Below, piece by piece: positions 16,245 through 24,775 of a stretch of DNA of 49,870 nucleotides (positions within the stretch are counted from its first letter, which is position 1; every line of letters starts with the position of its first letter). Origin of the DNA: Palsa-661 sp035535015. Its GTDB lineage: Bacteria; Actinomycetota; Acidimicrobiia; Acidimicrobiales; UBA8190. The position numbers and the translations under genes were made by a program. The notes under the pieces are model-generated. The model had not been told where the DNA came from, did not search any database, and saw nothing but the letters and a program-made list of their open reading frames with translations. The stretch covers positions 1 through 49,870 of the forward strand of contig DATLQU010000043.1 of NCBI GenBank assembly GCA_035535015.1. Direction: 5' to 3'.

Positions 16245-19073
16245 TCACCCGGCTTGTGAAGCCGCTTCGGCGCGCTCGAGGGAGGTGAGAGGCGAGACCA
16301 CCGACGACCGGGACGCCTTCAAGAGGCCGTTGGGATCCTGGCACTGCGGACAGACCGCCCACACGCGGACCTGGTTGTCGTTGTTGGATTCGGCCACGAA
16401 TGCACCGTCGGGACTCACCGAGGGAGCGCCAGGGAACGACAGGTCGTGGTCGACCTGCAACAGTTGACCGGTGGCCGAGTTCCAAACCCGCATCGTATCG
16501 TCGGTGCTGGTGGTGATGATGTACTGGCCGCGTGAGCTGTAGACGATACCGTTGACGCCGCGCGTGTGGCCGACCAGTTCCGAGACAGGCTTGTCGGTAA
16601 CCACGTTCAGAATGGTGACAACGTCGTCCCACGACCCGAGGGCCAGAGTGTGGCCGGCCGGGTCGAACGCGGCCGAGGACAGCTGTCCGTGCTGGTTGAA
16701 CGATTCGAAGGGTCGGGCGGTGGCGACCCGTCCCACCTGTACCTCGCCACAGAACGAGTAGACGGCCACCAGGCGGTCGTCGGTGCTGACCGCGGGAGGA
16801 TTGCCCGAGCCGTTGCAGGAATCGGACCAACCGGCCCCGACGACACTGCGACCGGTGGCCAGGGTCGCGACATGGAGATGTCCATTGGCGTCGATGACCA
16901 GGAGAAGACGATTGTCTTGGCTGAAGCTCACCCCCGCCACCGTCGTCGCCGGCAGGGTAAGGACCGTCCGCCCCGTTGCCGTGTCTTGCACCTTGACGGT
17001 CGACTGTGAGGTTGATTCGCTCCATGTGGCGACCAGCGTCCCGTCCCCACTGAGCACCGCCCCTGCCGCCTGCTGGTCGGTGTTGAGCACGGGCGGGTGG
17101 GGGAGCGCTTTGCCGGAGGGTAGTGACCAGGCCTGGAGCACGATGTTGTTCCCCGACCGGGCGAGCGCCACCACCTTGTCCGCCTGCCAGCCGATCTCGT
17201 TGCCGCACCCGCATAGTTGCGCGTTCAACGTGGCCAGCCAAGGTCCATTCGCCCGATAGATCCGGGCCGTCCCGTCGTTGGCGGCGGTGACGAGATCGGT
17301 GCCGTTCGGGTTGAAGGAGATGGTGTTGAGATCCGCCGTCTGGCCCGCCAGGGAGACCAGCTCCTCGTCCGGTATGACCGACCACACGCCACCAGTGCCG
17401 TCGTAGTTCCCGACGGCGACCCTCTGCCCGTCGGGGCTCATCGAGACGTCGCCGACGGCGGTGCCCGTCACCGCCGTCAGCGCGTCGAACATGGTCCAGG
17501 TCTTGGTGTTCCACAGGTCGATTTCGGCGCTGACGTCCCCGGGGCCGGTCACATTCTCTCCGACGACGAGAAAGCTCCCCTCGAGCGCGACCGGGTTCAC
17601 CTCGTTCGCAGCGGGGGTTTGGCCGGGGGGAGACAGCCTCTTCACGATCCGCCCACTGGCCACGTCGACGACCTCGGCGGGGCCCTGGGTACCCACCACG
17701 AGGGAGAGCCCGTCTGGGGTAAAGGCGAGGGTGTGGTCCGCGGCGGGCTCGACGAGAGAGAGAAGCACCTTGCCCGTTGCCATGTCCCACACCGTCGTCC
17801 CCAGGAAGGTCGTGGCGGCGAGCTCCGAGCCGGTGGCGTTGAAGGCGAGTGCGTTGGGGGCGCGGGGGCTCTGGGCCTTGAGCCCGGGAGGCCCCGGCGC
17901 GTTGGGCCCGCCGGGGGCGAGCCCCCTGGGCCCGGGGGGGACCACGAGCCGGGACCGGACGGCGCCGGTGGACGGATCGAGGAGGTCGACCCCCGTGCTC
18001 GCACCCACCGCCAGCACCCGGTCGGTGGGGTCATAGGCGGCCGCGGCTGTCGGTCCCGAGACGTGGCGGCGGTAGACGACGTGCCCCGACGCGGCGTCGA
18101 GCACGACTACGTCGTCGTTGCAGGCCACCTCCGCCACCTGACGACCGGTCGGGCTGTAGGCGACCGAGGGGCCACCGTTGGGCGCGCAGGGCCCGACCGA
18201 TTCGGTGGGCAGGGCCACCCGGACGGGGGAGGCGTCCATAGCCTGGCGCAACGCCGCCACGGCCTGGGGGGTGGGACGCTGCTGTACGGCCTGGCGAGCC
18301 AGTAGCACCGAGACTTCGGGATCGGCCGTGAGCTCGTTCTGGCTCTCGGCCGCCAGCGCCTGGGCCCGGGCGGTGTTGCCCACCGAGACCGCCTGGTTCC
18401 GCGACACGAGCGCGATCACGCCGAGCACGATGGCCAGTGCCGTCACAGCCACGCTGGCCCCGAGGAGGGTGCGTCCCCGCCGGGCCGCGGCCCTGCGGCT
18501 GGCCAGGACGTACTCGCTCTGGAGGGTGGTGGGGGTCGGATCGGCGTCGACAGGGGTCCGGGCCAGCCAATTCTCGGCCGCCTTCAGCTCGCTGCCGCGT
18601 AGCAGGAAGCTCCGGTCACGTCCTTCGCTGTCCCACTCGATGCACTTGACCAGCCAACGGGTGTGCTCCTTGCGGTGTTCGAGGTCGGTGTCGAGGGCTT
18701 GCACCACTCGGTCGGCCGCCGCGTCGAATTCCCCGTCCTCGGTGAAGGGGATCCAGTTCCGCTCGCGGATCTGTGTCGGGATCTCCGAGTCCTCGACGGG
18801 CTGGCGCAGCACCGGGACGATGCGCTTGCCGAGCTCGCCGGCGTAGGTCACCTCCTGCTCGCAGTAGGCCGACGACACCGCCTCGGGGGTGATGACGAAC
18901 AGAAAGGCATCCGAGGTCTCGATGGCCGTCCGGATCGCCTGGGGGAAGACCTCGGCGTCGGCGATGGAGTCGGTGTCGATCCACACCTGCTTGCCTCGGA
19001 CGTCGAGGGCGGCACTCAGCCGGTCCACGAATTCGCTGTCTCGGCGAGAGTACGACAGGAACACGTCCGCCAT
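16245..19073 (-). CDS. TIR domain, single membrane helix and WD40 repeat protein
   Basis: 942 residues. Residues 1-130 are a TIR domain: DVFLSYSRRDSEFVDRL, WIDTDSI, FLFVITPEAVSS and AYCEQE, where Glu74 is in the position of the NADase catalytic Glu. Residues about 203-223 form one transmembrane helix (GASVAVTALAIVLGVIALV). The linker with RAQALAAESQ and DPEVSVLLARQAV is typical of actinobacterial WD40 receptors. Residues about 290-920 are WD40 repeats (SPTGRQVAEVAC, SPDGQRVAVGNYDG, GVNGIVYSSRGQYIITTSTD, DTMRVWNS). The TIR should be cytoplasmic, the propeller a sensor. GCAGGGGG precedes the ATG. The next gene, a cyclase, follows after 75 bases. Function in defence or stress signalling is inferred. 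Confidence 0.88.
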   Translation of the reverse strand: MADVFLSYSRRDSEFVDRLSAALDVRGKQVWIDTDSIADAEVFPQAIRTAIETSDAFLFVITPEAVSSAYCEQEVTYAGELGKRIVPVLRQPVEDSEIPTQIRERNWIPFTEDGEFDAAADRVVQALDTDLEHRKEHTRWLVKCIEWDSEGRDRSFLLRGSELKAAENWLARTPVDADPTPTTLQSEYVLASRRAAARRGRTLLGASVAVTALAIVLGVIALVSRNQAVSVGNTARAQALAAESQNELTADPEVSVLLARQAVQQRPTPQAVAALRQAMDASPVRVALPTESVGPCAPNGGPSVAYSPTGRQVAEVACNDDVVVLDAASGHVVYRRHVSGPTAAAAYDPTDRVLAVGASTGVDLLDPSTGAVRSRLVVPPGPRGLAPGGPNAPGPPGLKAQSPRAPNALAFNATGSELAATTFLGTTVWDMATGKVLLSLVEPAADHTLAFTPDGLSLVVGTQGPAEVVDVASGRIVKRLSPPGQTPAANEVNPVALEGSFLVVGENVTGPGDVSAEIDLWNTKTWTMFDALTAVTGTAVGDVSMSPDGQRVAVGNYDGTGGVWSVIPDEELVSLAGQTADLNTISFNPNGTDLVTAANDGTARIYRANGPWLATLNAQLCGCGNEIGWQADKVVALARSGNNIVLQAWSLPSGKALPHPPVLNTDQQAAGAVLSGDGTLVATWSESTSQSTVKVQDTATGRTVLTLPATTVAGVSFSQDNRLLLVIDANGHLHVATLATGRSVVGAGWSDSCNGSGNPPAVSTDDRLVAVYSFCGEVQVGRVATARPFESFNQHGQLSSAAFDPAGHTLALGSWDDVVTILNVVTDKPVSELVGHTRGVNGIVYSSRGQYIITTSTDDTMRVWNSATGQLLQVDHDLSFPGAPSVSPDGAFVAESNNDNQVRVWAVCPQCQDPNGLLKASRSSVVSPLTSLERAEAASQAG

Positions 19074-19499
19074 CGAATACCCCCTGCCTATCCGGTCTCC
19101 GTCACCGGGCCAGAAACCTACCTATCGTGCAGGGCGCTGTCGGTTGACCACTGATCGTCGACGGCCCAGGGTTTCACATCCCGGGCGCGGACACGGCCAC
19201 CGGCATCCGCTTCGAACACCGAGCACGAGGGCGTCGGCGCGGAGGGGATGCTCCTGGCCCTCGGGATTCTCGCCGCTCCACCGACCGGCCCGGGCGTCAC
19301 GCCACCGAGACCCTCGTCCGATGGGAACTGACACAGCCAGACATCCACATTTCTGCTCCGGGACGGGTTATCGACTGACGGCGCGTGCCCGAGCTGGCCG
19401 GATCGGCAACCGACACCGGCCAGTTCTGGGGCAGTCTCACAGGCGGGGACCCGTCGGACCCGTGATCCCGTGGGAAGCGCTACGAAGGGGGAGCGTTCC
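19074..19499. other. Spacer between peptide gene and TIR operon
   Basis: No gene supported. It should hold the terminator of the peptide transcript and the promoter of the TIR-WD40 operon, both on the minus strand, but I see no strong terminator hairpin with a U tract. Confidence 0.4.
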
Positions 19500-19667
19500 T
19501 CAGTCGGGCAGGCACTTCGCGTCTTTCCAGCTCTCCTTGCCGACTTTGGTCTTGCCGTGACGCCTGTGGCCACCGGCGACGGCGTCGGTGTCCGACGTCT
19601 CGAGATCCAGGTCTTCGTCGAGGGCGGGAACCGTCTTCGTGGCTGCATCCTTCGGTGAGCTTCCCAT
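19500..19667 (-). CDS. Putative double-glycine leader peptide precursor (55 residues)
   Basis: A small gene with an excellent ribosome site (AAGGAG, eight bases before the ATG at 19667). Residues 1-33 form an acidic leader (LDEDLDLETSDTDAVAGG) with regularly spaced Leu16, Leu20 and Leu22 and a terminal Gly32-Gly33, the cleavage signal of C39 peptidases. The predicted core is the basic 22-residue HRRHGKTKVGKESWKDAKCL plus Pro-Asp, with one Trp and one Cys. It lies 192 bases downstream of a C39-peptidase exporter on the same strand. No modification enzyme is nearby, so the product is probably an unmodified peptide or one linked through its Cys. Role (bacteriocin, signal or other) is unknown. 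Confidence 0.72.
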   Translation of the reverse strand: MGSSPKDAATKTVPALDEDLDLETSDTDAVAGGHRRHGKTKVGKESWKDAKCLPD

Positions 19668-19739
19668 GTCGTTTCTCCTTTGATTCTTGCGGATCAACTC
19701 CAACATGGACAACTGTACCGAGCGGCCCCATCGGCTGTC

Positions 19740-19755
19740 TGTCGTCCAGACGACA
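19740..19755. promoter_or_regulatory. Palindrome upstream of the peptide gene
   Basis: TGTCGTCCAGACGACA: arms TGTCGTC/GACGACA with a two-base centre, about 75 bases upstream of the peptide ATG and 105 bases after the exporter stop. It could be an operator for a dimeric regulator or an RNA hairpin between exporter and peptide. No protein is assigned to it. Confidence 0.4.
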
Positions 19756-19859
19756 CAACGGAAGACACCACTGTGAGCTGGCACTATGGGGCGGAAACGA
19801 TGGGAACGGGACAGGCTGCAGCGCTTTCGGTCGGAGCCTTCTCGATCACATGCGGCGCC

Positions 19860-22800
19860 TTACGCTCCCGACCTGTCGAGGAATTGCTGCCGAAAGAGAT
19901 GCGCATAAAGCCCGGCGGCGTTGAGAAGGGCGTCATGGGTCCCCGTTTCGACGACGCGACCGCCGTCGAGGACGACGATGAGATCGACGTCCCGAATGCT
20001 CGTGAGCCGGTGCGTGACGATGAAGACTGTCCGCCCCCGGGCCAGCTGGTCAAGGTTCTGTTTGATCGTCTGCTCGGATTCCGCATCCAGAGCGCTTGTC
20101 GCCTCGTCGAAGAAGACAACCGGTGGACTCCGGTAAAGAGCACGAGCGATGGCGATGCGCTGGGCTTGGCCTCCAGAGAGCTTGAGGCCACCGTCACCGA
20201 TCCGGGTGTCGTATCCGAGAGGGAGCCGGCTGACGAAACCGTCGACGTCGGCAATTTGAGCCGTCCTGCGCAATGCATCGTTGTCAACGGGATGAGATCC
20301 GAAGGCTATGTTCTCCGCCACCGTGGCGTCGAAGACATAGGGTGTCTGAAGAACGAACCCGATCCGGGCCCGTAACTCCCGATGGCGAACGTCGGCGATG
20401 TCCACCCCGTCGTAGGAGATGCTCCCGCTGGTGGGATCGAGGAGGCCGGCGAGCAGGCGAAGAAGCGTGGACTTTCCGGATCCCGATCGCCCGACGAGGG
20501 CCACGGTCGTCCCCGGGGGGACATCCAGATTGATCCCGGACAAGATGGCCTGGTCGTGGGCTCGGTAGCGGAACTCCACGTCGTTCACGACGATATGACC
20601 CTGGAGCGAGGTGACGGGACGGAGTCCGTCACGTCGGTCGCCCTGTTCCGGTTCGTGGGCCAAGACATCGTGGATCCGGGCGAGGAGGACCGATGACATC
20701 TGAACCTGGTCCCAGAAATACATGAGGGCGAGAAGAGGCGCCGTGGCCGTCAGGACGAGGGCCATGAACGCAACGTACTGACTCAACGAGATCGAATGGG
20801 CGTGCACGGCCAGAGCGCCGAGATAGACAAAAGTCGCATACGTGGCCAGGGTCAGCGCGGCAACCATGGCCTCATAGCGGCCGAGCGCCTGATAGGCCGG
20901 GGTGACCCGCCGGGTCACGTCGGAGAACGTGTCGCGCAACTTGGACCGGAGCCCGGTCTCCGCTCCCAGGGTCTTGACGGTCTCCACTCCCTTCAGCAGG
21001 TCGATCTGACGCGACTGGTAGTACCCATGGGCCTCCTCCATCGCTGCGAATATTGGTCGGAGACGCCGTCGGGAATACCGCATCATCCCGGCGTAGAGGG
21101 GGATCGTGGCGATGAAGGCGAGGGCCAGCGGCACCGAGTACGTGATCATCAAGGTGATGGCAACGACGAGGAGAAGGACGGCGGTTGCCGCCTGGATGCC
21201 CTCTTGGACGATGAGCCGACGGACCTCCGCCATTCCGGCGACCCGTCGTTCCAGGTCCCCGGTGCGTCGACGAGCGAAATACGACATGGGCAGGTCCAGA
21301 AGTCGGGCCGTGAGAAAGTCCAGGGTCGAGGTGTCGAAACTCACGGCGACGCCAACGAGGATCCGGCGTTGTAGATAGAGGCACAGACCGCTGGCGGCGA
21401 CGATCCCGAGCAGCAACAGTCCGTAGAGGTTTATCCTGCTCACCCCCGTCCGGCCGGTCAACACCGCCACCATGTGCTGAACCGTGACGGGAACGGCGAC
21501 CTCGCATCCGGCCACGAGCAGAGCGAGGATGAACGCCACGGCCAGAGTCCCACGATGCTCCGTGACGAAGGGCATCAACCATCGCAACGACGCTTCATCG
21601 ACCGGTGCCTCGTCTAGAGCGGCAGTAGGTCTCACTGAGGCGGCGAAGCCGGTCCAATCGTGATCGAACTCGCCACGGGGGACGATACGAAGCCCGACCG
21701 CGGGATCGGCAATGCGGGCGCGATCCTTGCCCAAGTCGTAGAGAACGACCCAGTGGTCGCCGCGCCAGTGCACGATCGCCGGAAGGGCGAGCTCGTCGAG
21801 GCGGTCCCGCGACACACGCCGGGCCTCGACATCGAGCCCCACGGCCCGTCCGGCCGAGACAATTCCAGTGAGGGTCGTTCCCTCCGTCCCCGTCTCGGCG
21901 ACGTCACGGAGGAACGTCACGGAGACGTCTCGACCGAAATGCCGCGTCACCATGGCGAGACAGGCAACCCCGCAATCGGCGGCATCGAACTGGGCTACGA
22001 ACGGGAATCGCCGCCGTCCGCGCACCTGTGGCCTCGATTGTGGCGGCCCTGGTTCGACGTCCGCTTCCGGGGGATCGGTCGGTGCTTCACCGGTCTCGCC
22101 CTCCACAAAGTCAAGGGGGACCAGGTCGGCCCCCCGCCGATCCCGCTCTTCAGCCAAATCTCCGAGTCGCGCCGCGAACCTCGGACTCGCCGCCCGCAAC
22201 TGATGGACGGCCCCGGCGTCCACGCGCAGCAACTTCGACGCCACCGCTGCGGTGACCGTGGCCCGACGTGCCGTATTCTCGAAAAGACTCCGTTCGCCGA
22301 AGAAGTCGCCCACCCGCAGATATCCGATGATCTCTGCGTTCTCTCCCCGTGAGACGGTCAGTCGGCCGGCGGCCACGGCGTAGATGGCGTCGGCCGGGCC
22401 GTTTTCGCGGACGATCACCTCTCCGGCGACAACTTCCATCGTCTCAAACGCTTCGAGGAACTGCGACAACACACGTAAGGGAAGCACCGAGAAGGCGGGG
22501 TGGAGCTGCAGCACGTCACGGATCTCCTGCATCCGGATATGGGCAGAAAGTGCATCGGCGATCTCGGGATGCAGGTCGACGAGGGCGTCGAAGGCCTGGC
22601 GCGGCAAGCGAAGGACCTCCACGTCTCCCGAGGCCCGAACGGTGGCGGTGCGGGGCGCCCCCACCATGAGGGCTGTCTCCCCGAACACGGCGCCGGGTTC
22701 GAGCCGGTTGAGCATGACGTCAGCGTCATTGCGCCGGACGACGACGCGGGCACTCCCCGACGTCAGGACGAACAGGCTGTCGGGTTCATCGCCTTGGCGC

Positions 22801-22946
22801 ACGATCTCGTCTCCGAAACCGAACCGATCGCGACGGAACATCCGACATACCAGCTCCCGGAGATGCTCCGGCACGAGAACCACGAAGCCCACGTGATGGA
22901 GGAGCACCAGTTCCGCGTCGGTGAGGTGTTGTCGAGTCTCGCTCAT
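19860..22946 (-). CDS. C39-peptidase ABC exporter with two N-terminal cyclic-nucleotide-binding domains
   Basis: 1028 residues. Two cNMP-binding domains come first, each with a phosphate-binding cassette (FGETALMVGAPRTATV at about 88-103 and FGERSLFENTARRATV at 216-231). A C39 peptidase follows: Cys325 in QFDAADCGVACLAM, His398 in GDHWVVLYD and Asp414 in IADPAVG. Then come an ABC membrane region (about 440-740) and an ATPase with Walker A GRSGSGKST (819-827), signature LSGGQ (about 924) and Walker B VVFFDEATSALD. Such exporters cut precursor peptides after Gly-Gly and pump out the core. The start overlaps the foldase stop (ATGA), so the two are translationally coupled. A cargo candidate lies downstream. 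The CNB pair suggests gating by cyclic nucleotides, which is inferred. Confidence 0.93.
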   Translation of the reverse strand: MSETRQHLTDAELVLLHHVGFVVLVPEHLRELVCRMFRRDRFGFGDEIVRQGDEPDSLFVLTSGSARVVVRRNDADVMLNRLEPGAVFGETALMVGAPRTATVRASGDVEVLRLPRQAFDALVDLHPEIADALSAHIRMQEIRDVLQLHPAFSVLPLRVLSQFLEAFETMEVVAGEVIVRENGPADAIYAVAAGRLTVSRGENAEIIGYLRVGDFFGERSLFENTARRATVTAAVASKLLRVDAGAVHQLRAASPRFAARLGDLAEERDRRGADLVPLDFVEGETGEAPTDPPEADVEPGPPQSRPQVRGRRRFPFVAQFDAADCGVACLAMVTRHFGRDVSVTFLRDVAETGTEGTTLTGIVSAGRAVGLDVEARRVSRDRLDELALPAIVHWRGDHWVVLYDLGKDRARIADPAVGLRIVPRGEFDHDWTGFAASVRPTAALDEAPVDEASLRWLMPFVTEHRGTLAVAFILALLVAGCEVAVPVTVQHMVAVLTGRTGVSRINLYGLLLLGIVAASGLCLYLQRRILVGVAVSFDTSTLDFLTARLLDLPMSYFARRRTGDLERRVAGMAEVRRLIVQEGIQAATAVLLLVVAITLMITYSVPLALAFIATIPLYAGMMRYSRRRLRPIFAAMEEAHGYYQSRQIDLLKGVETVKTLGAETGLRSKLRDTFSDVTRRVTPAYQALGRYEAMVAALTLATYATFVYLGALAVHAHSISLSQYVAFMALVLTATAPLLALMYFWDQVQMSSVLLARIHDVLAHEPEQGDRRDGLRPVTSLQGHIVVNDVEFRYRAHDQAILSGINLDVPPGTTVALVGRSGSGKSTLLRLLAGLLDPTSGSISYDGVDIADVRHRELRARIGFVLQTPYVFDATVAENIAFGSHPVDNDALRRTAQIADVDGFVSRLPLGYDTRIGDGGLKLSGGQAQRIAIARALYRSPPVVFFDEATSALDAESEQTIKQNLDQLARGRTVFIVTHRLTSIRDVDLIVVLDGGRVVETGTHDALLNAAGLYAHLFRQQFLDRSGA

Positions 22947-23962
22947 ACCTGACCGAGCCAGACCTCTCTGCCGATCAGCTGCCGCTTCACGGCGGCGGCA
23001 AGCAGTTCCGCCTGGACCTCCATCCGCAGGGCAGGATCGGCGGGATCAGGGGGTTCTCGGTGGCGTATCCACACGACCGACCACTGGTCGTCGTCCCTGA
23101 CCGGTCCGACCGGAGTATTGAGTGGCGCAGAAAGCATTCGGGCTGCCACTCCGCTGCCGAATTCGGCGGCTCGGACGGTACGCAGCTCGACGGCTCCTCG
23201 GGCACGGTCAGCGATCTCCTGCGGTTGGAGACCGTCCTCCGTTGCACACGAGATCACCTCTCGAGCAGCAGATTCTGTCGGCACACGACAGGACTCGACG
23301 CTGACGATGCTCCAGTCGAGCCAGTGTCCGGCCACGGTTTCCGCCATGCTCGGATCGTCGACGATCTGTGCCTTCAATTTCTCGTAAGCCCCACGCCATG
23401 CCATCAGAGTGGTCGTACGCCGACGGTGGCCATCGATTCTGCCGGCATCGATCTCAGCCGTCGCGTCTTTGATCGCCTCTTCGACAAGCCGGTCGAGCTC
23501 GGTCACATCGGGCGCCACCTCACCCACGAGTTCCGCCGCCGCCAGCCAAGAGAGGACCCGCTCCGCCTCGCTCTCCCAAAAACGACGACAGAACGAGTCC
23601 ACGCGCAGGGCATCCTGGAATCCCGCCGGCAACCGGGCCGGCCGAGATGGCACCGTCGCCTCCCCGAGCGCCACGGCCCGCCTCAGGTGGGACTCCCATT
23701 CCGACAACGTGATGGACCGGGCATCGAGCCAGGCCCGAAGGTCCTCTCCGGCCTCGAGCTTGCGTTGGCGTCGAAAGGATTCCGCTGCACGGCGCACATC
23801 GCCATCGCTGGACGATCCCTTCCCGTCGCGCTCGACACCTTCGCCACTCCAACGCACCAGAGCGTCCCACGACCCGTGGGAGATCCCGGCCCAGACGAGG
23901 TCCTCGTAACTGACGGTGTGGCCGCCCATCTTCACGAGCGGCCCCCGAGGGAGCGATCCCAT
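22943..23962 (-). CDS. SurA/PpiC-like foldase (peptidyl-prolyl isomerase-type) partner of the exporter
   Basis: 339 residues from the ATG at 23962; another ATG 11 codons later is possible. The protein is mostly helical with DLRAWLDARSITLSEWESHL in the SurA-N-like part and a parvulin-like end: AAEFGSGVAARMLSAPLNTP, VGPVRDDDQWSVVWIRHREP and PALRMEVQAELLAAAVKRQL, then WLGQV. This C-terminal pattern matches the PpiC/SurA-like proteins often encoded beside peptidase-containing exporters. I see no signal peptide, so it probably acts in the cytoplasm, perhaps presenting the precursor. Its stop overlaps the exporter start. Whether it is a real prolyl isomerase cannot be judged. Confidence 0.7.
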   Translation of the reverse strand: MGSLPRGPLVKMGGHTVSYEDLVWAGISHGSWDALVRWSGEGVERDGKGSSSDGDVRRAAESFRRQRKLEAGEDLRAWLDARSITLSEWESHLRRAVALGEATVPSRPARLPAGFQDALRVDSFCRRFWESEAERVLSWLAAAELVGEVAPDVTELDRLVEEAIKDATAEIDAGRIDGHRRRTTTLMAWRGAYEKLKAQIVDDPSMAETVAGHWLDWSIVSVESCRVPTESAAREVISCATEDGLQPQEIADRARGAVELRTVRAAEFGSGVAARMLSAPLNTPVGPVRDDDQWSVVWIRHREPPDPADPALRMEVQAELLAAAVKRQLIGREVWLGQV

Positions 23963-24051
23963 CAGCGGTATCCTCGCGCGGATCGTCCCCGGCGACGAAG
24001 TCCGGTCACGAGTCGCCCGACCCCACCACCCTCCGCATACGCTCAAGCGCT
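23963..24051. promoter_or_regulatory. Divergent promoter region between foldase and CRP-type regulator
   Basis: The two genes diverge with 89 bases between start codons, so promoters and any operator of the CRP-family protein should lie here. I do not see a clear TGTGA-N6-TCACA site. A CGATCC/GGATCG pair (23954-23959 and 23980-23985) straddles the foldase start but is weak. Confidence 0.35.
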
Positions 24052-24726
24052 ATGGAATGGCCGATTCTGGCGGAGCTACCGACGAGCGAACGCCTTGCCG
24101 TATTGAACCTCTGCTCGCGTCGCCACGTCGCACAGGGTGAGTTCGTCTGCCGGCTGGGAGAGCGGGGTGACCGTTTGTTCCTGTTGGAAGTAGGCCACGC
24201 CCTCGTCGAGACGATGACCAGCGAAGGCGACATCAGCACGTTCGCCGTCCTTGGGCCAGGCGACGTCTTCGGCGAGCAATCGCTCATCTCAGGAATGGAT
24301 CGCCGGACGGCCTCCGTGGTCTCCATCGAACCTCTGGACCTTCTCTACATGACCCGCCGAGAGTTCGAGGAGTTGAGCGTGGCCCACCCGGCGGTGAGCA
24401 GGTTTCTCCTGACGATCATGGCGGCCCGCCTTCAGGACGTCACATCCCAGCTGCTCGAGGCGCTCTACGGATCAGCCGAACAACGGGTCCTGTCGAGCCT
24501 CCTGCGCCTGGCCCACGCCTACGCAGCGCCTCGTGCCGGCTCGGTTCGGATCCCCCTTCATCAAGAGCAGATCGCGTCACTGGCAGGAACCACCCGGCCG
24601 ACCGCCAACCGGGTTCTCCGAGATGCGACACGCGCCGGCGCCATTGCGCTCGGTCGTGGTTACCTCGTCGTCGTCGACAGCGAGGTCCTGGTTCGTCTGT
24701 ATTCCGAGGCGGGCCCGAGACGGTGA
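24052..24726 (+). CDS. CRP/FNR-family transcriptional regulator
   Basis: 224 residues. An N-terminal cyclic-nucleotide-binding beta roll (GDRLFLLEVGHALVE, FGEQSLISGMDRRTASV, with the Arg and Ala of the phosphate cassette) is followed by a long dimer helix (RFLLTIMAARLQDVTSQLLE) and a winged helix (LHQEQIASLAGTTRPTANRV then LRDATRAGAIALGRGYLVVV). There are no FNR-type cysteines at the N-terminus. It is transcribed away from the foldase-exporter genes and likely controls them. The similar cassettes in the exporter suggest both may answer to the same nucleotide; the cyclase at 14305-16170 is a possible source. Both links are inferences. Confidence 0.9.
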   Translation: MEWPILAELPTSERLAVLNLCSRRHVAQGEFVCRLGERGDRLFLLEVGHALVETMTSEGDISTFAVLGPGDVFGEQSLISGMDRRTASVVSIEPLDLLYMTRREFEELSVAHPAVSRFLLTIMAARLQDVTSQLLEALYGSAEQRVLSSLLRLAHAYAAPRAGSVRIPLHQEQIASLAGTTRPTANRVLRDATRAGAIALGRGYLVVVDSEVLVRLYSEAGPRR

Positions 24727-24775
24727 ACGGCGCCAAGGCGCTCGTCTCGCATTCGTACCTGTCTCGAACGAAGGC

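Noticed and set aside
14305..19073. CBASS or Pycsar system
   Set aside because: The cyclase is a multi-domain class III enzyme and the TIR protein is a WD40 receptor; there is no CD-NTase and no stand-alone effector, so known names were not applied.
19795..19860. 21-codon GTG-initiated frame directly after the exporter (MIEKAPTESAAAC...)
   Set aside because: No Gly-Gly leader and no ribosome site; too short to support.
24052..24726. FNR-type oxygen sensor
   Set aside because: No N-terminal cysteine cluster; the domain looks like a cyclic-nucleotide or ligand-binding CRP type.
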